42,514 nucleotides of DNA from positions 1 through 42,514 of the forward strand of contig CAVPDG010000014.1 of the NCBI GenBank assembly GCA_963702535.1, read 5' to 3'. Numbering within the stretch: the first letter of the stretch is position 1; each line of letters begins with the position of its first letter. The position numbers and the translations under genes are program-made. The stretch comes from CAVPDG01 sp963702535. Lineage in GTDB: Bacteria; Chloroflexota; Anaerolineae; Anaerolineales; UBA4823. Shown here one piece after another: positions 1 through 7,904 of the stretch. Below the pieces are notes generated by a model. That model searched no databases. It saw nothing but the letters and a program-made list of their open reading frames with translations, and was not told the origin of the DNA.

Positions 1-752
1 GTGCCGTCCTCGCGGAAAAGGCGCGAGCAGAGGATCTGCAGCAGGAATGGGTGATTGTTGGTCGCCTGAGCGATCGCCGCAACGACCTCGGTCGCGGCCT
101 GCACCCGGGAGTCTTCCGGCGCCTGGGCCTGGACGATGAGCGCCGTGGCTGCCTCCGGTTCCAGGCTGCCGAGCGTCTGGGACATGTCGAACCCGGATAG
201 AAAGGGAGATGTGGTCCACTCGCGGCAGACATCGTGCATCCGGTAAATCTGGCGCGTCGAGGCGAAGATCACACGCAGGCCGGCGCCTCCGGTCAACTGG
301 CGGTGGAAACGCTGCATCGCCTCCGGCTCATCCCGCGCCGCAGTGATCAGCGTCTCGGTTTCATCGGCCAGGAGCAGGAGTTCCCGGCCGGCGCGACGCG
401 CCAGGCGGCGCAGGGTGCTCAACAGTGCCAGCGGATCTTCCTCGGCCAGCATGGCATCGGTGACCCCCAAGGGTTCAAAACGTTCCGTGTGGTCGCGCAC
501 GGCATCGCCAAGATAGCCGCCCATGCACGTGAAGGAGGCGCAGCCCTGCATGTCCCAGAAAAGCGGCACATACCGGTCGCCCGCCGCGGCCAGCAGCTCC
601 AACTGGCGCAGCAGCGATGTCTTGCCGATGCGCCGGGTGCCAACCACCCAGTAGGCGCGGCCCTCGCTGCGCAACAGATAATCCAACAGATGTTCGCGTC
701 CGTAGTGATTGCTGCCGGTCACATAAGCGCCGGTGATGTATGGGTTGCGCAC
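1..752 (-). CDS. P-loop ATPase (AAA_16/STAND-like), C-terminus beyond window
   Basis: The frame is open from a GTG at 752 to the window edge, about 250 residues without a stop, so the C-terminal part is missing. The N-terminus reads RNPYITG, then YGRE, then a Walker A (GTRRIGKTSLL, about residues 37-47) and a Walker B-like stretch (ELLLLADE, near residue 120). This is the layout of the AAA_16/STAND-type ATPases abundant in Chloroflexota and Cyanobacteria. The start lies five bases after the stop of the upstream ATPase, so the two are probably translated from one message. The same NPYI-G entry motif occurs at the start of the upstream ATPase domain, which points to a duplicated domain. No receptor or effector domain is visible in the part present. 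Substrate and function are unknown. The GTG start is chosen because an in-frame TGA lies 12 nt before it. Confidence 0.75.
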   Translation of the reverse strand, partial: MRNPYITGAYVTGSNHYGREHLLDYLLRSEGRAYWVVGTRRIGKTSLLRQLELLAAAGDRYVPLFWDMQGCASFTCMGGYLGDAVRDHTERFEPLGVTDAMLAEEDPLALLSTLRRLARRAGRELLLLADETETLITAARDEPEAMQRFHRQLTGGAGLRVIFASTRQIYRMHDVCREWTTSPFLSGFDMSQTLGSLEPEAATALIVQAQAPEDSRVQAATEVVAAIAQATNNHPFLLQILCSRLFREDG

Positions 753-756
753 GGCA

Positions 757-1605
757 TTACCTCACATCGTCTTGGCCCGCTCGATGATCGTCGTGCGCGG
801 CCTGCACGTCGTCGAGTGTAATCTGCTGTCCATGGGCCGCCAACATCTGGTTGACCGCTTCGAGCGCATACTGCTGCAGCCGGTGCGGATAACCCTCGGA
901 CTGCTGCACCACAAACTCGATGGCCGTCGGATCCCACTCGTAGACGCCCCGCACCGGCTCGACCAGCAGCTCCCGCGCTTGCTCGTCCGTGAATAGTTCG
1001 AGCGGGATCTCGTTGAACATGTTATACCAGGGGCTTTCCAACCGATCCCACGTCTTGCTGATCTGGATGCCGGCCACAACGGCGCCCAGGTTGGCTGCCA
1101 ACGGGCTCATGAAGATACGGCGGAGCTGCTGCTGCACCACGGTATCGTAGGCGCTGACCACGTCCATCTCATCCAGCAGCAGGATCACCCGCGCCTTGCG
1201 CGGCGCGACCACTTCGATCACGCTGTCAAGCGCCAGCCGCAGATCTGCGGTGAACTCGCGGTCGGTGTAGTCCTCCGGCGTCGATCCAAAGAACTCCAGC
1301 CGGGGTGGGTTGTCCAGGACATAAGCCTGCAGCGCACCCCAAATCGCCTCGATCAGCGCATAGAAGAAGCGAGACTGCGAGGTCCCCTCCAAATCCATGT
1401 ATGCCGGGATGAAGGCCCACTCCGGGTCGTCCGCTTGCCGCAGCATCTCGGCCAACTGATAGAGCAGCGTGGTCTTGCCCATGCGCCGCTGGCCGTGGAT
1501 CATGATGCTGTTCTGATGCAGGGCGTTGAAGATGCGCCGCAGCAATTCGTCGCGGCCGAAGAACATGGCCGGCTGGCGCACCGGCTCACCGGAGATGTAG
1601 GGGTT
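757..1605 (-). CDS. P-loop ATPase domain, 3' part of a frameshifted receptor-ATPase gene
   Basis: This frame encodes NPYISGEPVRQPAMFFGRDE, a Walker A (HGQRRMGKTTLL) and a Walker B (RVILLLDEMD), followed by the helical region typical of AAA_16/STAND ATPases, and ends GQDDVR. An internal ATG exists at 1581, but the conserved NPYI-G motif lies upstream of it, directly abutting the end of the propeller/TM frame. I infer one polypeptide: secreted propeller, membrane helix, cytosolic ATPase, separated here by a one-base loss between 1603 and 1610. If the shift is real, the ATPase could be made separately from ATG 1581, but no good ribosome-binding site is visible there. The protein would couple an extracellular signal to ATP hydrolysis; its output is unknown. 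The second ATPase follows within five bases. Confidence 0.75.
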   Translation of the reverse strand, partial: NPYISGEPVRQPAMFFGRDELLRRIFNALHQNSIMIHGQRRMGKTTLLYQLAEMLRQADDPEWAFIPAYMDLEGTSQSRFFYALIEAIWGALQAYVLDNPPRLEFFGSTPEDYTDREFTADLRLALDSVIEVVAPRKARVILLLDEMDVVSAYDTVVQQQLRRIFMSPLAANLGAVVAGIQISKTWDRLESPWYNMFNEIPLELFTDEQARELLVEPVRGVYEWDPTAIEFVVQQSEGYPHRLQQYALEAVNQMLAAHGQQITLDDVQAAHDDHRAGQDDVR

Positions 1606-1607
1606 AA

Positions 1608-3950
1608 CTGACGCTCGACCGCTTCCTGCTGCCGTTCCGCCACCTGATCGGTCAATTCGCGATTGCGCGCGTGTGACCGGAGGTTGGCCGCGGCCGATAC
1701 GGTAATCAAGCCCAGCACGAGGATACCCAGTCCAAGCATAGGGTATAACACGTCGGCGTGTGCCCGCAGGCCCCCAGGCAAAGGCAAGAAGCGCGGCACG
1801 AAGAACCGCGCCTCGACGGGCGCCGAATAGTTGAACGCCGCATCGCGCGCCTGCACCCGCAACGTATGAGAGCCAGGTGGCAGCTTCACGTCACCGTACC
1901 CGGTGATCAGCGGCTCCGTATGCACCTGCGGCTCGGCATCGACGCCAGCAATCTGGGTCAGATAGAGCAGATCCTCGGACCGGGTGGCCAGATCGCCACC
2001 GGCAACCCGCACGTCCTGCAACACATCGTCGTCCAGCCTGGCTTCGCCCTCGGTCATTGACGTCAAGTTGAGCGTTTGGATCGCGACCCAGGGCAGCGTC
2101 GTCTCCGGCCGATACTGCGCCAGCCCTCCCATCGTGCCGATCCAGAGCGCGCCGTCCTTGGCAGGCGCCAGGGCGAGCACACCCGGATTGGGCAGGACTT
2201 CCCCGCTGAAGCTCTGCCACGTCTGGCCGTCGAAGCCTGCCAGACCCTGACGCGTCCCCACCCAGAGTTGGCTGCCGGCGGTGCTGAGCGACAGAACCTT
2301 GGGGCTGGCGAGCTTGGCGTCCAACCGCTCCCACTGGCCCTCGCGCAGCCGCCACAGACCATCGTTGTAGGTCCCGACCCACAGGCTGCCGTCGGATGTT
2401 TCGTTGATGCCGTTCACGACGATGTCATTGAAGAGAAGCTCGCCGGACATCGAGTCGGTCACAGGCTGCCAGCGGCCATCAGTCAGCCGCAGCAGACCAT
2501 CCGCACGAGCGCCAGCCCACAGTGATCCATCCGCGGCCCGATGGATCGCATTGACACGCATGCCGGCGAACTCAGGCACAGGCTGGAGCCCAGCGCTCTC
2601 GTTCCAGCGATAGAGGCCATCGTTCGTCGCCAGCCACACGCCCGATTTGCCATCCTGCTCGAATGCATAAACCAACGGGACGCCGGGGAGGACGGTAAAC
2701 TGGTGAGGGCTAGAAGTCCCGAAATACCCAAGACCCTCACCCGAGCTCACCCAAATCCGGCCAATCCCGTCCTCAAAGAGCGCTACGATGCGGTTACCCG
2801 GCACGCCCTGGGCACCGCTGGGACGCTGCCAATGGGTTCCATCCCACAACGCCAGCCCATTGCGTTCCATGCCCACCCAGGTGCGGCCTGCGTGGTCGAC
2901 CAGCGTCGCATTGACACGCTGGCCGGCCAGGAGTGGGTCACGACTCGCCTGCCAGTTTCCGCCCGCATACCGGCTCGCGCCCGCGATGGTGCCAAACCAA
3001 AGCCCGCCGTCGTGATCGGCCGCGATGGCGCGCACGTGATCGTTGATCAGGCCATCCCGCTGCGCTTTGTGCTGTGCGACCGGGAGTCCGCCCGGCACGG
3101 CGTCCGGGTCAAGGAAGAGGCCGCGCTCGGTCCCAGCCCACAAGCCGCCGTCGTCATCCTGGAGGACCGCGAGCACCCTGAGGCCTTTATCGTCATCCAG
3201 CAGCGGATGGCGCTGCCAGGCACGATTCTGGTAGTAAACCAGGCCGTTGCTTGTCCCGGCCCAGATGCGGCCATCTTGCCCCGCCCACAGCGCCAACGGC
3301 CCCTCACCGACCAGCGCGCCCTTGCCCAAGGTTTGCCAGTCGCCCGCCTGCCCGCGCTGCCAGACGCCACGGCCGGCCACGCTCGCCACCAGGTCACCGT
3401 CCGGCGTGACGGTGAGGGCCTGGATATTGGCACCCGCCACCGGCGAATCGATGGTCACACGCTCGCCGTCGATGTAGGCCAGCCCTTTCGTGGTACCCAC
3501 CCACATCTCCGGCGCTTTCCCGTCCGACACCAGGGGCCCTACTGCCAGGGCGTGGACATCGTTGGAAGGCAGCCCATCCGCCGTCGTCCAGACCTGGCAG
3601 CAGACACCGTCCGCGCTGCGGCGCGCCAATCCAGCGTCTGTGCCAAACCAGAGCGCGCCGTCGGCCGTCTGCGTAACCGCCCGCACGCGCTTTGATGACA
3701 GGGCAGCATCTCGCCAACTACCGTCATACTGGCCTGCGCCCGCGTCAGTTCCGAACCAGAGTGTGCCGTCTTGCGCGGTATAGATCGAAAGTATGTTATT
3801 CGAGGGAATGCCATCACCGCTGCGGAAACTCTGCCAGAGGCCGCTGGTCTCGCCTTGGGCCGTTACAGGCTGCAACCCACTGGTCCATCCAAAGAGTCCA
3901 CAACAAAGGGCAAAGGCAAGCAGCAATGAGACCTTAAAATACACTCGCAT
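1608..3950 (-). CDS. Two-component-regulator-type beta-propeller sensor with TM helix (5' part of receptor-ATPase)
   Basis: A signal peptide (MRVYFKVSLLLAFALCC to about TAQ) is followed by some twelve or more Reg_prop repeats recognisable by the recurring 'DGxLWxGT' signature (for example DGTLWFGTDAG, DGSLWVGTYND, DGALWIGTMGG). A Y_Y_Y-like immunoglobulin domain comes next (about 640-730, ending near FFVPRFLPLP), then one membrane helix (YPMLGLGILVLGLITVS) and a short charged coil. In well-known relatives (hybrid two-component systems of Bacteroidetes) this architecture feeds a histidine kinase; here the frame leads instead into a P-loop ATPase. The start is taken at ATG 3950, with GAGG upstream, because an ATG nine codons earlier would put a polar stretch before the signal peptide. 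Beyond 1608 the frame continues only as an out-of-frame reading of the ATPase. Confidence 0.82.
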
Positions 3951-3976
3951 CCGATGATTTCCCTCATAGTAGGTCA

Positions 3977-4005
3977 TTGTGTTTGACCAGAAACCATGTT
4001 ATACT
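3977..4005 (+). promoter_or_regulatory. Putative sigma-70 promoter for the LysM gene
   Basis: TTGTGT at 3977-3982 and TATACT at 4000-4005 are 17 bp apart, and a TG precedes the -10 hexamer by one base (extended -10). A start site near 4012 would give a leader of about 20 nt that contains GGAGG before ATG 4033. Confidence 0.5.
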
Positions 4006-4032
4006 TTTGGCATCAGCGGGCGGAGGAACGGA

Positions 4033-4401
4033 ATGGTCAACAGATTCCACAACGCGTGGGGCGTGCTGGCGGCGATATGGCTTACCATCGCCCCATCCAA
4101 TTCACACGCTATCCACACCTTCCGGCAGCAGGCGGTCCCGCTTCACAGCAAGACCGTAACCGTGGCACGGGCGAGCGCTGCGAGCTGCTCGAACCGATAC
4201 ACCGTCCGCAAAGGTGACACTCTGGCCAAGATCGCCCAGCGCTGTGGCGTAACCGTTGCTTCAATAAAGAAGCTGAATGGATTGAGCGGCAGCACGATCC
4301 AGGTCGGCCAGATTTTGGTGCTGCGGACGACCCGTGGCAGTAAGCCGAGCGTCACGCCGGCCCCCACCCCCACCATCGAATCGTCCGTATCCCCCTGGTA
4401 G
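4033..4401 (+). CDS. Small secreted LysM-domain protein
   Basis: The product is 122 residues. It has a signal-peptide-like N-terminus (hydrophobic GVLAAIWLTIAPS), then a single LysM domain at about residues 54-98: YTVRKGDTLAKIAQRCGV, then IKKLNG and GQILVL. A Pro/Thr-rich tail (PTPAPTPTIE type) ends the protein. LysM binds N-acetylglucosamine polymers such as peptidoglycan, so an envelope location is likely. The start at 4033 has GGAGG at 4022-4026; earlier in-frame codons lack one and would put a polar stretch before the hydrophobic segment. The gene is transcribed away from the propeller receptor, so the short gap between them is a divergent promoter region. There is no catalytic domain. 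Confidence 0.8.
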   Translation: MVNRFHNAWGVLAAIWLTIAPSNSHAIHTFRQQAVPLHSKTVTVARASAASCSNRYTVRKGDTLAKIAQRCGVTVASIKKLNGLSGSTIQVGQILVLRTTRGSKPSVTPAPTPTIESSVSPW

Positions 4402-4498
4402 TATCCGCAGCAGGTGATGGCCTCTACCACAGACTGAGGACATCATAGCACACGCCCAGACAAAATGCAACTACTTTATTTGTCATCCGTTATGCCAA

Positions 4499-7333
4499 CT
4501 AGCGAATTTCGACCGTATCCACCGCAGCCGCCGCCTCGGCCGCGCTGAGCGGCAGCCCAAGGCTCAGTTGTACCGGTCTCACGCCATCCATGATCTCGCG
4601 CGCCGTGCCGGCGGCATCACCCTTATCCCCAATAAACGCGTGACCCCAACGGAAATGCCCGCGGAAGTCGCCGCCGACGCCCAGCGAACGCAGCGCGTCC
4701 ACACCTTCTTGGGTCAAGTTCAGCGACGCCTCGTCGCGCGCGGCGCCTGCCACTCGAGTGCCCATCGGCAGCGCCGCGACCCACTCCGCCAAACGGGTGT
4801 TTGCCGCGGGATCGGCATGGGTATCGAAATTTGCCGAGTCCAGGACCCGTCCGTCGGGACTCAGCGCCACGAGATTGTAGCCGCGGCGATTCATCGAACG
4901 CTCAACGCCATCGGTGTAGATGTAGCCGAAATCGCCCGTCTCCTGCCCCGCGCTGCGCACCAGCAGCGACACCGGGACGCCGTCCAACCGCTGCGCCCAC
5001 TCGCGATAGGGCACCGTCTTTGCAAAGCGCAGCCGCACGTCGCTGAGGGGCGGCCGGTCGGGGTCAGCCGGAAACCCGAACGTCAACCAGGTGGGGTCTT
5101 CGGGCAGGCGTTGGATATCGGCCTCGCGGCCATCGACCACCAGCGTCACTTGCTGATCGGGCGCGAAGGACCAGCCGTGGAGCCGGATCTGGCCCGCCTC
5201 ACGCCCCAGCGGCAGCAGCAGACGCGTCTCGCGTCGTTCGGCGAAAACCGGCGGTGCGCTCCCATCATCCGCCAGCCCCGCGCCGGGCGCCGGCGGGCTC
5301 CACCCTTCGGCCAACACCATCCGACCTTGATCTGTGCCCACGACAAAAGAGCGCGGCGGCGCCAGCGGCTCGGTGATCCGATAGAGCGCCAGGTTGCCCT
5401 CCTCGCTGACCAATTCCACCGGGAGCAGCTCGCGCAGCGCCGCTTCGGTCTCTGGCGGCAGCTTGTCACGGTGAACCATCACGTAGCGGAGATTCAAGAA
5501 GGCGGCCAGAGCGCGTGCCCGCGCCCGGTCTTCGGCGGTCACCGGGGAGGCGGCCAGCGCCTCGCGCAGCGCGCCGTGCTGGTCCGGCAGGTCAGCCGCT
5601 GTCGTCAGCGCGATGAGCCGGGCGAGCGTCGGGTCTTCGCTGAAGTACTGGAACTTGAATTCCGGGTTGCGCGAGGTGTTGCCGCCCAGCACACGCTTAC
5701 CATGCGCGGTCTGGTTCCAGAGCTGGCTCATGATGACGACGTCTTGCTTCCCGGCCACCCGCGCGCCGTTGCGCCAGCCCGGCGGTAGCTCCAGCAGCGC
5801 AAAATCGCCCGGCTCAGCCGCCACGCGCGCGTAGAGCGCGGGCACGCGGAGGTCGGAAATCGGCAGCGGAGCCGAGAGGTGTTCAAAAAGGAGCAGGGAA
5901 ACAAGTAGACAAGTAGACAGGTAGACAAGTAGATAAGGGGGCGTAGTGCGTATTCCGTATTTCGTATTTCGTATTCTGGCGCTCGTCCCCAGCCGGTAAT
6001 ACGCAATACGCAATAGGCAATACGTGCCCGCCGCCACCAACGGCGCCACACTCAACATCAGCATCACGCTGTATCGGCTGGGGTAGCGATTGCCTTTGAA
6101 GAACGGCAGTACCTCCAGCAGGCGAAACGGCAGCGGGATGCCGGTGTCGTGTCCCGCGATGCGCAAGTTGGGGCCGAGGGTCAGCACGAAGAACAGCAGC
6201 GCAGACATGACCCAGAACCACGTCTCCCCGCGCCGGCGGCCGCGCCAGGCGCCGACAACCGCCAGCGCCAACGCGACATAGCCGAGATAGATCTGCTGGC
6301 CCTTGTTGACCGCAAAGTGACCGCCGTCGGACTGCGGCGTTGAATCGTGTGACCACGCCCGGATCACCCCGCCGAGCAGGGGGTGCAACTGCGTCGGCAC
6401 CACATAGCCCGCCAGGTCGGCGGAGAAGATATCCGCAAAGCCGCCACCCGAGGTGAGGAAATCGCCCTCCGCCCGCAGGTCAGGCAGCATGTTGGCGAGG
6501 AGGGGGGCGATGGCGAGGGCAAAGAGCGCAGCGAGAAACGTGAAACGTGCTACGTAATGCGTGATGACGCGCCGCACAGGGTGTGCCGACGTTTGAGCCG
6601 GGTGCCGCTGCCGTCGCACGAGCGTCACACCGCCCCAAACAAACGCCAGCCCGGCGAACACCAGCAGGAACGAGGCGTAGGTCATCTCCGCATAGGCCTG
6701 CAGCGCCAGAAACAACGCCGCCAGCGCGGCATCGCGCGCCTTGCCACCCGGCCGCGCCGTTCGCACGATGTAGAGCGCAGCGAACGGCGCCCATTGCGAG
6801 CTGGCGATGTTCCCCTGCCCCAACGCGGCATAGAACAGCTTGGAGGAGGCGAAAGCATAGAGCGCACCGGCGAGAAACGGACCAGCGACGAACGACGAAC
6901 GACGAACGACCGAGAGACCTCCTTCGTCCTTCGTCTTGCGTCCTTCGTCTTGCGTCCTTCGTCCTCGTCCGACAAAATCGGACGCGAGAAGGTAAGCCCC
7001 AAACCCACCGAACACAAACGACGACAGCAAAAGCAGGTTATACGCCGGGATTACGCCAAACGCGGAGACGAGCGGGACGCCGAGCATCCCGTTGAGCACC
7101 GTGAGTGTGTAGAAGGCCAGGTTAACGCCGATCGGCCAGAACTGCCAGGCGGATATGAATGGGTTCTGCGGCAGATCCACCAGCGCGTGCTTGACCCACC
7201 ACAGATTCCAGGCGAGGGAGGGGTCGTCAATGCCGTCGCCGGGTACGTGCGTGGCGAGGTGCGCGACCAGCGGCCAGGTGAGGATGAGACCGAGCAGAAG
7301 ATAAGCTGACAGGATCCAGGTATGTCTACGCAA
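4499..7333 (-). CDS. Large polytopic membrane protein, GT-C glycosyltransferase-like
   Basis: The product is 944 residues with about ten to twelve hydrophobic helices in the first 460, followed by a soluble C-terminal half. The first loop contains GDGIDDPSLAWNLWW, resembling the acidic first-loop motif of GT-C lipid-linked sugar transferases; SKLFYAALGQGN and GNRYPSRY also fit that superfamily. I infer a glycosyltransferase or YfhO-like envelope protein; the donor and acceptor cannot be read. The start is TTG at 7333 (MRRHTWILSAYLL), since no ATG gives a complete first helix. Three repeat tracts, listed separately, lie in frame and encode low-complexity peptides such as RRTQDEGRKTKDEG and YLSTCLLVSLL. 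The gene therefore tolerated insertions without losing frame. It faces the LysM gene tail to tail. Confidence 0.65.
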   Translation of the reverse strand: MRRHTWILSAYLLLGLILTWPLVAHLATHVPGDGIDDPSLAWNLWWVKHALVDLPQNPFISAWQFWPIGVNLAFYTLTVLNGMLGVPLVSAFGVIPAYNLLLLSSFVFGGFGAYLLASDFVGRGRRTQDEGRKTKDEGGLSVVRRSSFVAGPFLAGALYAFASSKLFYAALGQGNIASSQWAPFAALYIVRTARPGGKARDAALAALFLALQAYAEMTYASFLLVFAGLAFVWGGVTLVRRQRHPAQTSAHPVRRVITHYVARFTFLAALFALAIAPLLANMLPDLRAEGDFLTSGGGFADIFSADLAGYVVPTQLHPLLGGVIRAWSHDSTPQSDGGHFAVNKGQQIYLGYVALALAVVGAWRGRRRGETWFWVMSALLFFVLTLGPNLRIAGHDTGIPLPFRLLEVLPFFKGNRYPSRYSVMLMLSVAPLVAAGTYCLLRIAYYRLGTSARIRNTKYGIRTTPPYLLVYLSTCLLVSLLLFEHLSAPLPISDLRVPALYARVAAEPGDFALLELPPGWRNGARVAGKQDVVIMSQLWNQTAHGKRVLGGNTSRNPEFKFQYFSEDPTLARLIALTTAADLPDQHGALREALAASPVTAEDRARARALAAFLNLRYVMVHRDKLPPETEAALRELLPVELVSEEGNLALYRITEPLAPPRSFVVGTDQGRMVLAEGWSPPAPGAGLADDGSAPPVFAERRETRLLLPLGREAGQIRLHGWSFAPDQQVTLVVDGREADIQRLPEDPTWLTFGFPADPDRPPLSDVRLRFAKTVPYREWAQRLDGVPVSLLVRSAGQETGDFGYIYTDGVERSMNRRGYNLVALSPDGRVLDSANFDTHADPAANTRLAEWVAALPMGTRVAGAARDEASLNLTQEGVDALRSLGVGGDFRGHFRWGHAFIGDKGDAAGTAREIMDGVRPVQLSLGLPLSAAEAAAAVDTVEIR
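5899..5937. repeat. Heptamer-like direct repeat (acaagtag / acaggtag units) inside a gene
   Basis: Four to five imperfect units of 'acaagtag' follow one another. On the coding (minus) strand they read in frame as L-V-Y-L-S-T-C-L-L-V. Confidence 0.75.
5948..6025. repeat. Inverted pair of 'cgtatt(t/c)' tandem repeats inside a gene
   Basis: The left part has repeated CGTATTTC units, and the right part has repeated AATACGCA units that are their reverse complement, separated by about 25 bp. The RNA could form a long imperfect hairpin. The coding strand stays open through it (RIRNTKYGIRTT and similar). Confidence 0.75.
6886..6970. repeat. Inverted pair of 'gacgaac' / 'cttcgtc' tandem repeats inside a gene
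   Basis: Three GACGAAC units at 6886-6910 face a run of CCTTCGTC/CTTGCGTC units at 6920-6970. They are read in frame on the minus strand as RRTQDEGRKTKDEG...VVRRSSFV, an insert between two membrane helices. Confidence 0.8.
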
Positions 7334-7590
7334 AGAGGTATCCCCGTCCGCGAGTTGTGCAAGCAGCGTCGTGTTTGGCCCACAGCGCTAACCAAGCGTG
7401 CATCGTCGAGTGGGCGGTTACGTTTTCCTGGAATGGCACTGGCGCTGAAGGGCATTATGCCATCCGATGCATCAATCGGCAAGCATGACGCGCCCCTTTG
7501 TGTTTTGACCATCCTTGCGCTAGAATTGCAGTCTCGAGAAAAAACTCTCAGAGTCCCAGCCACGGAGCGATATATGGGCCTTAGTAAATG
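7334..7590. other. Intergenic region, no supported gene
   Basis: This is the 257-bp upstream region of the large membrane protein. A plus-strand open frame overlaps it but has neither family resemblance nor a ribosome-binding site. A TTGTGT...TAGAAT pair near 7500-7530 resembles the LysM promoter but leads to no gene. Confidence 0.4.
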
Positions 7591-7689
7591 ACGTGAGTTC
7601 GGGTTAGCGGATATGACTGCTTTTTTGGGGTTATCGTGCGGCGCAGCCGCACGATAACCCCGAAAAAGCCATTTATCCCGAACTCATGT
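7591..7689. mobile_element. 99-bp palindromic MITE-like element, copy 1
   Basis: The ends ACGTGAGTTC and GAACTCATGT are inverted repeats (9 of 10), and the centre is a strong hairpin (GTGCGGC/GCCGCAC) flanked by long imperfect arms. A second copy of exactly the same length lies at 35131-35229. No coding capacity. No clear target duplication remains here (TAAATG versus TAATCT). Confidence 0.75.
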
Positions 7690-7739
7690 TAATCTCGGTT
7701 CCCTTTGTGCGCTGGGTGGTTTTATGTGTGTGGGTGTGG

Positions 7740-7777
7740 TAAATAAAATCCGAGAGCAGTTGCCATGCTCTCGGATA
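7740..7777 (-). terminator. Rho-independent terminator of tRNA-Pro
   Basis: On the minus strand ATCCGAGAGC pairs perfectly with GCTCTCGGAT (7777-7768 and 7758-7749) around a 9-nt loop and is followed by TTTATTTA. It starts five bases after the tRNA 3' end. Confidence 0.85.
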
Positions 7778-7782
7778 TCTGT

Positions 7783-7857
7783 CGGGGCGGAGAGATTTGA
7801 ACTCTCGACCTCACGGACCCGAACCGTGCGCTCTAGCCGGGCTGAGCCACGCCCCGT
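7783..7857 (-). tRNA. tRNA-Pro (anticodon CGG)
   Basis: The minus strand folds into a full cloverleaf. The acceptor is CGGGGCG/CGCCCCG, the D arm is GCTC/GAGC, the anticodon stem CACGG/CCGTG encloses loop TTCGGGT with anticodon CGG (7822-7820), and the T stem GAGAG/CTCTC encloses TTCAAAT. The discriminator base is A and CCA is not encoded. It reads CCG proline codons. Confidence 0.96.
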
Positions 7858-7904
7858 TTGCGCAGGGGATTATAACCGAGGTAGGAGGGTTGTGCAAGGG
7901 AGCG

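Noticed and set aside
2541..3695. Long plus-strand open frame of 384 codons
   Set aside because: It lies antisense to the propeller receptor, has no recognisable motif, and shows the Arg/Ala/Pro-rich composition of a shadow of GC-rich coding.
4568..5788. Plus-strand open frame opposite the large membrane protein
   Set aside because: Arg/His/Gln-rich with no signal or domain; shadow of the soluble half of the true gene.
5899..7000. CRISPR-like array from the repeated units in the membrane protein gene
   Set aside because: Units are 7-8 bp tandem and mirrored with no unique spacers, and they stay in a coding frame.
7322..7591. Plus-strand 89-codon frame upstream of the 99-bp element
   Set aside because: No ribosome-binding site, no family resemblance, and it overlaps the start of the membrane protein on the opposite strand.
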